NCBI GenBank assembly: GCA_030667735.1
Contig: DAOUVG010000061.1
Span: 1 to 7,683 of the forward strand
Reading direction: 5' to 3'
Length of the DNA stretch: 7,683 nt
Source of the DNA: Dehalococcoidales bacterium
GTDB taxonomy: Bacteria; Chloroflexota; Dehalococcoidia; Dehalococcoidales; Fen-1064
Under the pieces are notes generated by a model. The model ran no database searches. It was not told the origin of the DNA and saw only the letters and a list, made by a program, of their open reading frames with translations. Shown here one piece after another: positions 1 to 6,445 of the stretch. Position numbers and translations under genes: made by a program. Each line of letters begins with the position of its first letter. Position 1 is the stretch's first letter.

Positions 1-117
1 CTTGAGAAAGCGGCCTGATATCTGCTGCTGCGGGCTGTCTCCGCTTGAAAGGCCCCGGGGCCGTAGGGGAACGTAGAATTGCCGTGACAGTACACGGACT
101 TCCCCGCTTGACGTTAT

Positions 118-135
118 TCTGGTATAATGAGTCTA
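118..135 (+). promoter_or_regulatory. Extended -10 promoter of ftsH
   Basis: A perfect TATAAT lies at 123-128 and is preceded by TGG at 120-122, giving the extended -10 form TGnTATAAT. The predicted start of transcription is about 135, leaving a leader of roughly 40 nt before the ftsH ATG. The position 17 bp upstream (100-105, TTCCCC) is a poor -35 box, which fits an extended -10 promoter that does not depend on one. A TTGACG at 108-113 is only 9 bp away and cannot pair with this -10. Confidence 0.75.
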
Positions 136-140
136 TCTGG

Positions 141-161
141 GTTAGCACCGGTTGTGCTAGC
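141..161 (+). promoter_or_regulatory. Inverted repeat in ftsH leader, CIRCE-like half-sites
   Basis: TAGCAC (143-148) and GTGCTA (154-159) are perfect reverse complements around a 5-nt centre. A T-G wobble (142/160) and a G-C pair (141/161) extend the stem to 8 pairs. The left arm TTAGCAC equals the outer seven bases of the CIRCE half-site bound by the heat-shock repressor HrcA, and the right arm GTGCTAG matches six of seven. True CIRCE separates these arms by 13 bp, here by 5. It lies between the predicted transcription start and the ribosome binding site (GAGGTGA, 166-172), where a bound repressor or an RNA hairpin could limit ftsH expression. The structure is seen; the regulatory role is inference. 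Confidence 0.55.
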
Positions 162-175
162 TATTGAGGTGACGG

Positions 176-2107
176 ATGAAACCAAGATGGCGCCGTATCG
201 GTCTCCTGTACCTGGTAATCCTGATTGGTGGGATATCGCTGATTACCTTTGCTTTCCGTGGACCGCAACAGAACCCACAGGAAATCCCGCTGAGTGACGT
301 TATAGAGAAGTCGCAGAGTGGTCAGGTAGAGAAGCTGGTTGTCGAGGGTGAATGGCTGACCGTCACTACCCGGGATGGTCAGGAGCAGAAGAGCTACAAG
401 GGTGAGGCCAGTATATTCGATATCGATACTCTCGTTCTTGACGGTGTGGAGGTGGAGATTGTACCCGGCGGTTTCAACTGGGCCAATATGCTGATTGGCT
501 TCCTCCCTCTCGTACTGTTCGGCGGTCTGATATTCTTCCTGTTCTTCCGCGCCCGTGGCGCTAATAACCAGGCAATGAGTTTCGGACGCAGCCGGGCCCG
601 GCTGTTCCCGGAGAATAAATCCACGGTGACCTTCGACGATGTTGCCGGTGTTGACGAGGCCAAGCAGGAACTCACCGAGGTGGTCGACTTCCTCAAGTCG
701 CGTGAGAAGTTCCAGGAGTTGGGGGCGCGCATCCCCAAGGGTGTGCTATTGGTCGGCCCGCCGGGAACCGGCAAGACGCTGCTCGCTCGGGCGGTGGCCG
801 GTGAAGCTTCGGTGCCCTTCTTCTCCATAAGCGGTAGCGAATTTGTTGAGATGTTTGTCGGTGTCGGTGCCTCCCGGGTACGCGACCTCTTTGACCAGGC
901 CAAGAAGAACACCCCCTGCATCATCTTTATTGACGAAATCGACGCCGTCGGGCGCCACCGCGGGGCCGGACTTGGCGGTAGCCACGATGAGCGAGAGCAG
1001 ACCCTGAACCAGATTCTGACCGAGATGGATGGGTTTGACACCAATACCAGTGTAATCATCCTGGCGGCAACCAATCGACCTGACATTCTCGACCCCGCCC
1101 TGCTGAGGCCCGGCCGGTTTGACCGGCGGGTTATCCTTGACCGTCCTGACATTGTTGGACGGACAGCCATCCTCAAGGTCCATCTCAAGGGGAAGCCGCT
1201 GCCGGAATCTCTCGATATCGAGGTGCTGGCGAGGCAGACCGCAGGTTTCAGTGGTGCCGACCTGGCCAACCTGGTCAACGAAGCCGCTATTCTCGCCGCC
1301 CGGCGAGACAAGAAGACAATCGAGCTCCCCGAGTTTGAGGAGTCTGTCGACCGCGTGATTGCCGGCCCGGAACGGAAAAGCCGGCGAATCAGCCCCAGGG
1401 AGAAAGAGATAACCGCTTACCACGAAGCAGGTCATGCCCTTGCGTCCAAGATACTCCCCGATGTCGACCCGGTGCGGAAGGTAACCATAATGCCGCGTGG
1501 CATGGCTGGCGGTTATACCCGGTTTCTGGAGGAGGACCGCAGTATGTACACCCGGTCCCAGCTCAAGGCTAGGCTGGCGATGCTGCTTGCCGGTCATGCG
1601 GCCGAGGAGCTTATCTTCAACGAACGGACAACGGGACCGCATAGTGATATCAAGCAGGCCACTGATTGGGCCCGCAAGATGGTTGTCGAATTCGGTATGA
1701 GTGACAAGCTGGGGCCGCGCACGTTCGGTGACAAGCAGGAGATGGTCTTCCTGGGACGGGAAATCTCCGAGCAGAAGGACTACAGCGAAAAGTTTGCCCT
1801 GGAGATTGACCGTGAGATTAATAAGCTTATCAGTGACAGTTATGAAGTCGCCAGGCGCATCCTCACCGATAACAAAGCGATGCTGACCAAGATTGCAAAG
1901 AAGCTTTTAGAACAGGAAACGCTGGACGGCGATGAAATAGATGCTCTATTCACCGATGAAGAGCGGCAACTCCTACCGGGGACCCCGGCGCCGGCGAGCG
2001 CGACACCGGCTGAGGCTGCACCCAAACCCAAACGTAAGCCCAGGGCGAGGAAGACCCCCGTACTGGGCCCCATCTTCCCCGAGCAGTCACCGGCCACACC
2101 GGACTAG
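176..2107 (+). CDS. ftsH: ATP-dependent zinc metalloprotease FtsH
   Basis: Membrane-anchored AAA+ protease (643 aa) that unfolds and degrades misfolded membrane proteins and regulatory substrates as a hexamer. Order of parts: first membrane helix about 8-27, extracytoplasmic segment about 28-102, second helix about 105-124, then a cytoplasmic AAA+ module. That module has Walker A GPPGTGKT (194-201), pore motif FVG (227-229), Walker B IIFIDEID (249-256) and the second region of homology with arginine fingers R314 and R317. The protease domain has HEAGH (416-420) and the likely third zinc ligand D491 in SDIKQAT. All catalytic residues are present and the length is normal. The tail after about 600 is rich in Pro, Ala, Lys and Arg and probably disordered. 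The ATG at 176 follows GAGGTGA (166-172). The gene stands alone and converges with the polyprenyl synthase gene. Confidence 0.97.
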   Translation: MKPRWRRIGLLYLVILIGGISLITFAFRGPQQNPQEIPLSDVIEKSQSGQVEKLVVEGEWLTVTTRDGQEQKSYKGEASIFDIDTLVLDGVEVEIVPGGFNWANMLIGFLPLVLFGGLIFFLFFRARGANNQAMSFGRSRARLFPENKSTVTFDDVAGVDEAKQELTEVVDFLKSREKFQELGARIPKGVLLVGPPGTGKTLLARAVAGEASVPFFSISGSEFVEMFVGVGASRVRDLFDQAKKNTPCIIFIDEIDAVGRHRGAGLGGSHDEREQTLNQILTEMDGFDTNTSVIILAATNRPDILDPALLRPGRFDRRVILDRPDIVGRTAILKVHLKGKPLPESLDIEVLARQTAGFSGADLANLVNEAAILAARRDKKTIELPEFEESVDRVIAGPERKSRRISPREKEITAYHEAGHALASKILPDVDPVRKVTIMPRGMAGGYTRFLEEDRSMYTRSQLKARLAMLLAGHAAEELIFNERTTGPHSDIKQATDWARKMVVEFGMSDKLGPRTFGDKQEMVFLGREISEQKDYSEKFALEIDREINKLISDSYEVARRILTDNKAMLTKIAKKLLEQETLDGDEIDALFTDEERQLLPGTPAPASATPAEAAPKPKRKPRARKTPVLGPIFPEQSPATPD

Positions 2108-2181
2108 GCCTGCTCGCTTTGCTAGCAGGCCGAAGCGAGCGCCGCCTGCGGCTCCTCGCAATGACAGGCAAGGTCTCCCCT
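2107..2181. repeat. Intergenic palindromic repeat fragment after ftsH
   Basis: This stretch begins on the last base of the ftsH stop codon. It contains overlapping, mutually exclusive stems: GGCCTGCT (2107-2114) with AGCAGGCC (2124-2131), or GCTCGCTT (2112-2119) with AAGCGAGC (2133-2140). A short GCCG/CGGC hairpin follows at 2141-2152. GCTCCTCGCAATGACA (2151-2166) is, on the minus strand, the TGTCATTGCGAGGAGC motif that I recognise from dispersed intergenic repeats in many bacterial genomes. Only one arm seems present, so this may be a truncated copy. There is no T-tract after the stems, so it is not a textbook intrinsic terminator, although it may protect the 3' end of the ftsH mRNA. Confidence 0.6.
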
Positions 2182-2228
2182 GAAGAATCGACGGATCAGG
2201 GACCCGGCAGCGATTATTTCCGCCGGGT
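2178..2228. other. Stem-loops at the convergent gene ends
   Basis: Two further inverted repeats occupy the end of the leftward operon. CCCTGA (2178-2183) pairs with TCAGGG (2196-2201) over a 12-nt loop. ACCCGGC (2202-2208) pairs with GCCGGGT (2222-2228) over a 13-nt loop and straddles the TAA stop of the polyprenyl synthase gene (2214-2216). Neither is followed by a run of T on the minus strand, so a Rho-independent terminator cannot be called. They may act as 3'-end stabilising structures for the two converging transcripts. Confidence 0.4.
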
Positions 2229-3179
2229 GATGATGAAGTCGGCCAGACCGTACAGTGATTGCCGGAACTCGTTATCCGGTAATTGGTCGAGTCGACGGCA
2301 GGCCCGGTTGCGGTACTCGGTGGCAATGTCGAAGCACTGGTCAATTATCGACGAGTTACGCACAAGGTCTATTGCCCGCGCGATATATTCCACACCACCC
2401 CGCTCCTGGAACAGTTTCTTTATCGGGTTATCTTCCGGGTGTTGTTCCAGCAGGAGCATTCCCGGGAGGGTAAGGGTGCCCTGGGTCAGGTCAGACCCCA
2501 CCGGCTTGCCCACCTCCTCTTCACTGCTAATGAAGTCCAGGATATCATCTACAATCTGGAAGGCAATACCCAGGTTTTTACCGTACTCCTGGAGAATCTG
2601 GATGGATTCCTCCGGTGCTCCGGCCAGGGCTACCCCGGACTCCGTGGCCAGAACGAACAGCGAGGCCGTCTTGCCGGAAATCCTGTGAAAATAGTGTTCC
2701 CGCGTCTGCTCCAGGTTAAAGGCACTACGGGCCTGGGCTACCTCGCCGCCCGTTATTATCATCAGGGTCCTTGAAAGGAGCTTGATGACACGGATGTTTT
2801 CTGTGGATGCCGTGAGCTCTCCGCCACGGGCGAATAGGTAGTCACCGAGCAGCACCGCTTGCCCCACACCCCACAGGGTGTTGATGGTGGGCCTGCCCCA
2901 GCGTACCGAGGAGTTGTCGATTGTGTCATCGTGCACCAGAGTGGCCAGGTGGGTCAACTCCACCGCCATTGCCATCGGCATAAGGTGGTCACTGGAGCCG
3001 TCAAAGAGCCGACCGGACAGCAGGACAAGGATTGGGCGAATCCTCTTGCCACCGCCTTTCAGACCGTAGTCCAGGAGTTCGGACAGACCGGGAGAATCGA
3101 CCTCACCGGCCGCTTTCAGTCTCGCCTCGGCCTCGGCAAGGTCTTCACTAACCGGTCTGCAAATTTCATCTAGCTCCAA
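2214..3179 (-). CDS. Trans-polyprenyl diphosphate synthase (IspB/HepT-like)
   Basis: Head-to-tail prenyltransferase (321 aa, normal length) that extends an allylic diphosphate with isopentenyl diphosphate, probably to make the menaquinone side chain. Seen: GGKRIRP (43-49) for isopentenyl diphosphate binding; first Asp-rich motif DDTID (84-88); GKTASLF (169-175); second Asp-rich motif DDILD (211-215) after FQ; and KPVGSDLTQGTLTLP (225-239). The residue five before the first Asp motif is Ala79. A small residue there usually allows long chains, so a long-chain product is inferred but its exact length is not. The usual Arg-Arg pair after the first motif is R93-W94. The start is TTG, supported by AAGGGGGG (3184-3191) 4 nt upstream. 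It follows metG by 39 nt and is the last gene of the leftward cluster. Confidence 0.94.
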   Translation of the reverse strand: MELDEICRPVSEDLAEAEARLKAAGEVDSPGLSELLDYGLKGGGKRIRPILVLLSGRLFDGSSDHLMPMAMAVELTHLATLVHDDTIDNSSVRWGRPTINTLWGVGQAVLLGDYLFARGGELTASTENIRVIKLLSRTLMIITGGEVAQARSAFNLEQTREHYFHRISGKTASLFVLATESGVALAGAPEESIQILQEYGKNLGIAFQIVDDILDFISSEEEVGKPVGSDLTQGTLTLPGMLLLEQHPEDNPIKKLFQERGGVEYIARAIDLVRNSSIIDQCFDIATEYRNRACRRLDQLPDNEFRQSLYGLADFIITRRK

Positions 3180-3218
3180 GATTCCCCCCTTTGCTGTGGA
3201 CGGGCTGCCGGGTCCCTG

Positions 3219-4889
3219 CTACTGTTCCGTACCTAATCGGCTGGTCTCTTCTTCCACAACCTTCTCATCCAGCTTGGAAAAGAGCGGCTCGGGCGATAGC
3301 AGCTTCTGCCCCGGCTCCGGTATGCCTGGTTTCCAGCCGTACTCCTCCACTCTGCCCTCGAACCCCAGCATCTCGTGCAGCTTCTGAGAGCTGAATGGCA
3401 GGAATGGGTACAGCATCGTCCTCAGGTACGAGAGCACGCAGAGGGCCACGTACAGTGAGTCCGCGGCGGCTTGCCGGTCCTCCTTGACGGCCTTCCACGG
3501 GGCCTTCTCGTCCAGGTAGCGGTTTGCCTCGTGGGCCAGGGCCATGGCGACCCTGATTGCCTCCTTGAAATGGCACCCGTAGAGCAGGCTGTCCACCTCG
3601 TCAAGCGTGTCCTTTGCTCTGTCAATGAGTTGCTGGCTCCGCTCATCCGGTGTGCCGGGAGTCGGCACGCAGCCATTGAAATTACGATACGTGATGGTGA
3701 GCACCCGGTGGACCAGGTTCCCGTAGGTGGCCACCAGTTCGTCATTATTGCGGCGGACGAACTCCCGCCAGGAGAAATCGGTATCCGATGTCTCCGGCAT
3801 GTTGATGGACAGCATGTAGCGCAGCGGGTCGGGGTCGTACCGCGACAGATAGTCCGGCAGCCAGACGGCCCAGTTCCGGCTGGTGGAGAACTTCCCGCCC
3901 TCGAAGGTGAGGAACTCGTTGGCAGGGACGTCATAGGGGAGGTTGAGGCCACCGTATGCCATCAGCATCGCCGGCCAGATTATGGTGTGGAAGACTATGT
4001 TGTCCTTACCGATGAAGTAGTAGCTCTTCGTCGTTTCATCCTGCCAGAAGCGGCGCCATTTCTCCGGGTCGCCCTGCAGCCCGGCCCACTCTTTCGTAGC
4101 CGAGAGGTAACCGATAACAGCCTCGAACCACACGTAGATGCGCTTACCCTCGAACCCCTCTACCGGTACCGGTACTCCCCACTCTATGTCACGCGTAATG
4201 GCCCGGTCTATCAGTCCGTCTTCCAGGAAGTGCGTGGTGAAGTTCAGAACATTCTGCCGCCAGTGGGTCTGCTGCCGGACCCAGTCCAGCAGTCTGTCCC
4301 TGAAGTAGGGTAACTTAATGTAGAACTGCTCCGAATCCCGGTAGACGGGGGCAGTGCCACAGATGCGGCAACGCGCGTCAATGAGGTCCGGGGCGTCCAG
4401 CAGCTTGCCGCAGGCTTCACACTGGTCGCCGCGGGCGTTAGGCGACTGGCAGTGCGGGCACGTACCCTCAATATAGCGGTCAGGCAGGGAGCGTCCGCAG
4501 CTTGGGCAGTAGGCCTGGGATACGGTGTCCTTGTACAGGTAGCCCTGTTCGAGGAGTTTCAGGAAAACATCCTGGGCCACTTCGGTATGGTTCTCCGTAG
4601 TGGTGGTGGTAAACAGGTCAAAAGAAATACCGAACCTCTGCCAGCAGTCAAGGAATTCCTTCTGATAATAGGTTACTATCTCTTCCGGGGTTTTTCCTTC
4701 CTGTTCCGCTTTGATGGTCGTTGGTGTGCCATGGCTGTCAGCCCCGGAGACCATGACCACTTCATTCCCTTTGGTACGGTGGTACCGGGCAAAGATGTCC
4801 GGGGGCAGATACGCCCCGGCAATCTGGCCCAGGTGCAACGAGCCATTGGCATAAGGCCAGGCAACGCAAATGAGTATTCTCTCACTCAT
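3219..4889 (-). CDS. metG: Methionyl-tRNA synthetase
   Basis: Class I synthetase (556 aa) that charges tRNA-Met, including the initiator, with methionine. Seen: HLGQ (19-22), the HIGH-box equivalent; four Cys pairs, C128/C131, C144/C147, C157/C160 and C174/C177, forming the two-zinc knuckle insert; the WFEA segment (254-257); KFSTS (333-337) in place of the KMSKS loop; and anticodon-binding residues N391, R395 (NLVHRV) and W465. The protein stops after the helical anticodon domain and lacks the C-terminal EMAP/Trbp111-like tRNA-binding domain found in longer bacterial forms. The ATG lies 6 nt after the TGA of the upstream 86-aa gene and has no clear Shine-Dalgarno sequence, so its translation is probably coupled to that gene. 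Confidence 0.97.
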   Translation of the reverse strand: MSERILICVAWPYANGSLHLGQIAGAYLPPDIFARYHRTKGNEVVMVSGADSHGTPTTIKAEQEGKTPEEIVTYYQKEFLDCWQRFGISFDLFTTTTTENHTEVAQDVFLKLLEQGYLYKDTVSQAYCPSCGRSLPDRYIEGTCPHCQSPNARGDQCEACGKLLDAPDLIDARCRICGTAPVYRDSEQFYIKLPYFRDRLLDWVRQQTHWRQNVLNFTTHFLEDGLIDRAITRDIEWGVPVPVEGFEGKRIYVWFEAVIGYLSATKEWAGLQGDPEKWRRFWQDETTKSYYFIGKDNIVFHTIIWPAMLMAYGGLNLPYDVPANEFLTFEGGKFSTSRNWAVWLPDYLSRYDPDPLRYMLSINMPETSDTDFSWREFVRRNNDELVATYGNLVHRVLTITYRNFNGCVPTPGTPDERSQQLIDRAKDTLDEVDSLLYGCHFKEAIRVAMALAHEANRYLDEKAPWKAVKEDRQAAADSLYVALCVLSYLRTMLYPFLPFSSQKLHEMLGFEGRVEEYGWKPGIPEPGQKLLSPEPLFSKLDEKVVEEETSRLGTEQ

Positions 4890-4895
4890 AATCCG

Positions 4896-5156
4896 TCACT
4901 GAACCAGGTCTTGCGGGATTACGTCCTGTGGTTCGGGCTCTGCGGGGAAGAACGTCAGCACCCGTGCGTTCTTCTCCTCTCTGTACCTGGCGTAGCCCCT
5001 GTCCATGCTGCAATTCACGCAATAACAGGCTTTCTTGCCGCTCTCAACTTCGACTCCGTCCTCCTCATTGACCAACAGATAGCGCTCCGCATACGCAATG
5101 GTGTTCTTGCAGCCATCACACTGTACCTTCCCCAGGGATATACATCCTTGTCGCAC
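4896..5156 (-). CDS. Small Cys-rich protein, possible zinc ribbon, unknown function
   Basis: An 86-aa protein that I do not recognise. It has two Cys pairs, C13-x2-C16 and C46-x2-C49, plus C5 and C44, spaced as in a compact zinc ribbon or knuckle. The middle (about 17-45) is acidic and the end after residue 71 is Pro- and Glu-rich. There is no signal peptide or membrane helix. The start is GTG at 5156; GGGAGG (5166-5171) lies 9 nt upstream, and no in-frame ATG exists nearby. It sits between rsmI (47 nt gap) and metG (6 nt gap) on the same strand, so it is probably cotranscribed with translation genes and a role in translation or RNA binding is possible. That role is inferred from position only. 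The strong ribosome site, the Cys pattern and the tight fit to metG support a real gene. Confidence 0.8.
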   Translation of the reverse strand: MRQGCISLGKVQCDGCKNTIAYAERYLLVNEEDGVEVESGKKACYCVNCSMDRGYARYREEKNARVLTFFPAEPEPQDVIPQDLVQ

Positions 5157-5203
5157 TGGTTCATTCCTCCCTTATCAGTCTCCCCTGTCTATTTCGCACA
5201 ACC

Positions 5204-6019
5204 TCAGACCAGCCTGAGCCAGGTGCGGTAAAGCTCTCTTCTTGATAGGCCCGTCGCCCCGGCCACGGTGGCTACGGCCTCCCTGGCCGGCATTCCGGAA
5301 AGACGCATGTCTCTTAGCTGACGCTCGATATCCCCGGTTATCTGCGGTCGGTCCTGCTCCCGTCTTCCCTCGATGACCAGGGTGAACTCTCCCCTGGGTT
5401 CGGCGAAATGTACCGCAGCCTGACTGACAGTACCACGGAACACCTCCTCGTGAACCTTGGTGAGTTCACGGCAGACGGCAATCCTGCGGTCGCCGAGTAC
5501 CGTTGCAATATCACCCAGGGACGCCGTCAGGCGGTGCGGGGCCTCGAAAATGACGATTGTAGCCGGGTCTCCGGCGATGCTTTCCAGCATGCGTCGCCGG
5601 GCATTTGCCCTGCTGGGCAGAAAGCCCAGACAGGTAAACCTTTCCGCGGATAGCCCGGAGACAGCAAGTGCCGCCGTGACCGCCGACGGTCCGGGAATTG
5701 GGACCACCGTGATGCCCTGACGGACGGCCGCCGTCACCAACTCATAGCCGGGGTCGGATATTCCGGGCATTCCTGCCTCGGAGACGAGGGCAACGTCCCC
5801 TTCCTCGATGTGTCCCAGGATTTGGGTAAGCCTGGCACGCCCGCTGTGTTCGTGAAAACTCGTCAGCGGTGTCTTGATTTCGTACCTGTTAAGCAACCGC
5901 CTCGTCTTGCGGGTATCTTCGGCAGCGATAAGCTTCACTTCATGCAGGGTACGCAGGGCACGCAATGATATATCCTCCAGATTGCCTATGGGAGTCGCTA
6001 CAATATAAAGGATGGGCAT
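5204..6019 (-). CDS. rsmI: 16S rRNA (cytidine1402-2'-O)-methyltransferase RsmI
   Basis: A 271-aa SAM-dependent enzyme of the tetrapyrrole-methylase fold. It adds the 2'-O-methyl group to C1402 of 16S rRNA in the ribosomal P site and so tunes start-codon selection and decoding fidelity. Seen: ATPIGNL (8-14), AEDTR (33-37), the SAM-binding SEAGMPGISDPG (80-91), PGPSA (109-113), CRELTK (183-188) and a C-terminal helical segment (about 240-271) typical of the family. Length is normal and no motif is missing. The ATG at 6019 is preceded by the purine-rich ribosome site AGAGGAAGG. It is the first gene of the leftward cluster and has its own promoter just upstream. Confidence 0.96.
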   Translation of the reverse strand: MPILYIVATPIGNLEDISLRALRTLHEVKLIAAEDTRKTRRLLNRYEIKTPLTSFHEHSGRARLTQILGHIEEGDVALVSEAGMPGISDPGYELVTAAVRQGITVVPIPGPSAVTAALAVSGLSAERFTCLGFLPSRANARRRMLESIAGDPATIVIFEAPHRLTASLGDIATVLGDRRIAVCRELTKVHEEVFRGTVSQAAVHFAEPRGEFTLVIEGRREQDRPQITGDIERQLRDMRLSGMPAREAVATVAGATGLSRRELYRTWLRLV

Positions 6020-6046
6020 TACCTTCCTCTTTCCCTCGGCTTAATT

Positions 6047-6075
6047 ATTATAACGCACCCTGCATTGGCCGTCCA
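6047..6075 (-). promoter_or_regulatory. Promoter of the rsmI-metG operon
   Basis: On the minus strand a perfect TATAAT (6047-6052) lies exactly 17 bp from TGGACG (6070-6075), a four-of-six match to the -35 consensus. Transcription would begin near 6040, giving a leader of about 20 nt before the rsmI ATG. No other strong promoter is apparent in the short gaps between the four leftward genes, which supports a single operon. Confidence 0.75.
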
Positions 6076-6080
6076 GACTG

Positions 6081-6101
6081 TGCACTAATTCGGTGCATTA
6101 G
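6081..6101. promoter_or_regulatory. Small overlapping inverted repeats upstream of the rsmI promoter
   Basis: TGCAC (6081-6085) pairs with GTGCA (6093-6097), and CTAAT (6085-6089) pairs with ATTAG (6097-6101). The two nested palindromes lie just upstream of the -35 box of the rsmI promoter and touch the left end of the repeat element. They could be an operator, but they are short and may be chance. Confidence 0.25.
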
Positions 6102-6373
6102 CAGGTTGCTGAAAAACTCTTTCGACCATCCCCGTGCGGCCCAGATGGGCCGCCTTCCCCTTCCTGTCCAGGAAGAGCCTTCCTACCGAGGAAGGGGGTA
6201 AAATTCATATCTGGGGGACACCGGCAGAATCCGGTTTCGGATTCTGCTAACGTCATTCTGTAAGAATGACGCCCAGACACCCCTGACAAAGGGAGCTTCG
6301 GCCCCTCTCAGAAGAGGGGGTGCCCCTCAGAAGGGGCCTGCCCTCTGGACTCCCCTTTTTCAGCACCCTTCTA
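6099..6373. mobile_element. MITE-like non-coding element with TA ends
   Basis: The block begins and ends with TA (6099-6100, 6372-6373). Inside these are terminal inverted repeats: GCAGGTTGCTGAAAAA (6101-6116) matches the reverse complement of 6356-6371 at 14 of 16 bases. A TA target duplication is typical of IS630/Tc1-mariner-type elements and of MITEs mobilised by them. The 275-bp length and lack of a credible coding frame fit a MITE. The interior is an array of stem-loops, described separately. From memory, related blocks with the CTGAAAAA ends and a CTGGGGGACACC core recur in Dehalococcoidia-like genomes, but only one copy is in this window, so I cannot prove it is repeated or mobile. It separates two divergent promoters. 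Confidence 0.55.
6136..6337. repeat. Array of perfect stem-loops inside the element
   Basis: Six clear hairpins and one borderline one lie in about 200 nt. GCGGCCC/GGGCCGC (6136-6153) has loop AGAT. CTTCCTG/CAGGAAG (6160-6175) has a 2-nt centre, so its inner pair probably opens. CCTTCCT/AGGAAGG (6178-6195) has loop ACCG. GCAGAATCCG/CGGATTCTGC (6224-6247) has loop GTTT. CGTCATTC/GAATGACG (6251-6271) has loop TGTAA. CCCCTCT/AGAGGGG (6302-6319) and GCCCCT/AGGGGC (6322-6337) both have loop CAGA. TCTGGG (6210-6215) pairs with CCCAGA (6272-6277) and encloses the fourth and fifth hairpins as a three-way junction. A weak CCCT/AGGG pair lies at 6281-6293. The pairings are read directly; whether they form in RNA or single-stranded DNA is unknown. 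Confidence 0.8.
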
Positions 6374-6396
6374 GGTGTACAAATGGGATATTTGTG

Positions 6397-6426
6397 TTGA
6401 CCTGCATCACTACTGGTCGGTATACT
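6397..6426 (+). promoter_or_regulatory. Promoter of the MFS transporter gene
   Basis: TTGACC (6397-6402, five of six) and TATACT (6421-6426, five of six) are separated by 18 bp. Transcription would start near 6433, leaving an untranslated leader of about 105 nt before the ATG at 6539. ATACTG occurs twice, at 6422-6427 and 6431-6436, across the -10 and start region. That could be a regulator half-site pair, but the repeat is short. Confidence 0.7.
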
Positions 6427-6445
6427 GTGGATACTGCTTGCCAGT

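Noticed and set aside
1..18. Possible C-terminal tail of an upstream gene (five codons then TGA at 16-18).
   Set aside because: Too short to identify; another frame is open to about 79, so the reading is ambiguous.
51..62. GGCCCCGGGGCC perfect 12-bp palindrome.
   Set aside because: It has no loop and no T-tract, and such GC palindromes are common by chance in this composition.
108..128. TTGACG (108-113) with TATAAT (123-128) as a classical -35/-10 pair.
   Set aside because: The spacer is only 9 bp; an extended -10 promoter explains the site better.
394..1642. Long open frames antisense to ftsH.
   Set aside because: They are shadows of a highly conserved gene; their translations show no domain and are rich in Arg, Ser and Pro.
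3471..4313. A 280-codon open frame antisense to metG.
   Set aside because: It overlaps an unambiguous synthetase over its whole length and its protein has no recognisable motif.
5019..5164. ATG at 5164-5162 (minus) just after GGAGG, opening a different short frame over the 86-aa gene.
   Set aside because: The spacing to GGAGG is 1 nt, too short for initiation, and the product lacks the CxxC pattern. The GTG at 5156 is 9 nt away.
4452..5231. A 259-codon plus-strand open frame across the metG start and the small gene.
   Set aside because: It is antisense to two supported genes and has no promoter, ribosome site or recognisable domain.
6136..6337. CRISPR array as an explanation of the repeated hairpins.
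   Set aside because: The hairpins differ in sequence and spacing, and there are no identical repeats with regular spacers or cas genes.
6331..6360. AAGGGG/CCCCTT stem followed by T's as an intrinsic terminator on the plus strand.
   Set aside because: The loop is 15 nt, the stem competes with the perfect GCCCCT/AGGGGC hairpin, and no rightward gene lies upstream.
6092..6379. GGTGCA (6092-6097) and GGTGTA (6374-6379) as a 6-bp target duplication of the element.
   Set aside because: They differ at one base and are not placed symmetrically relative to the terminal repeats; TA/TA fits better.
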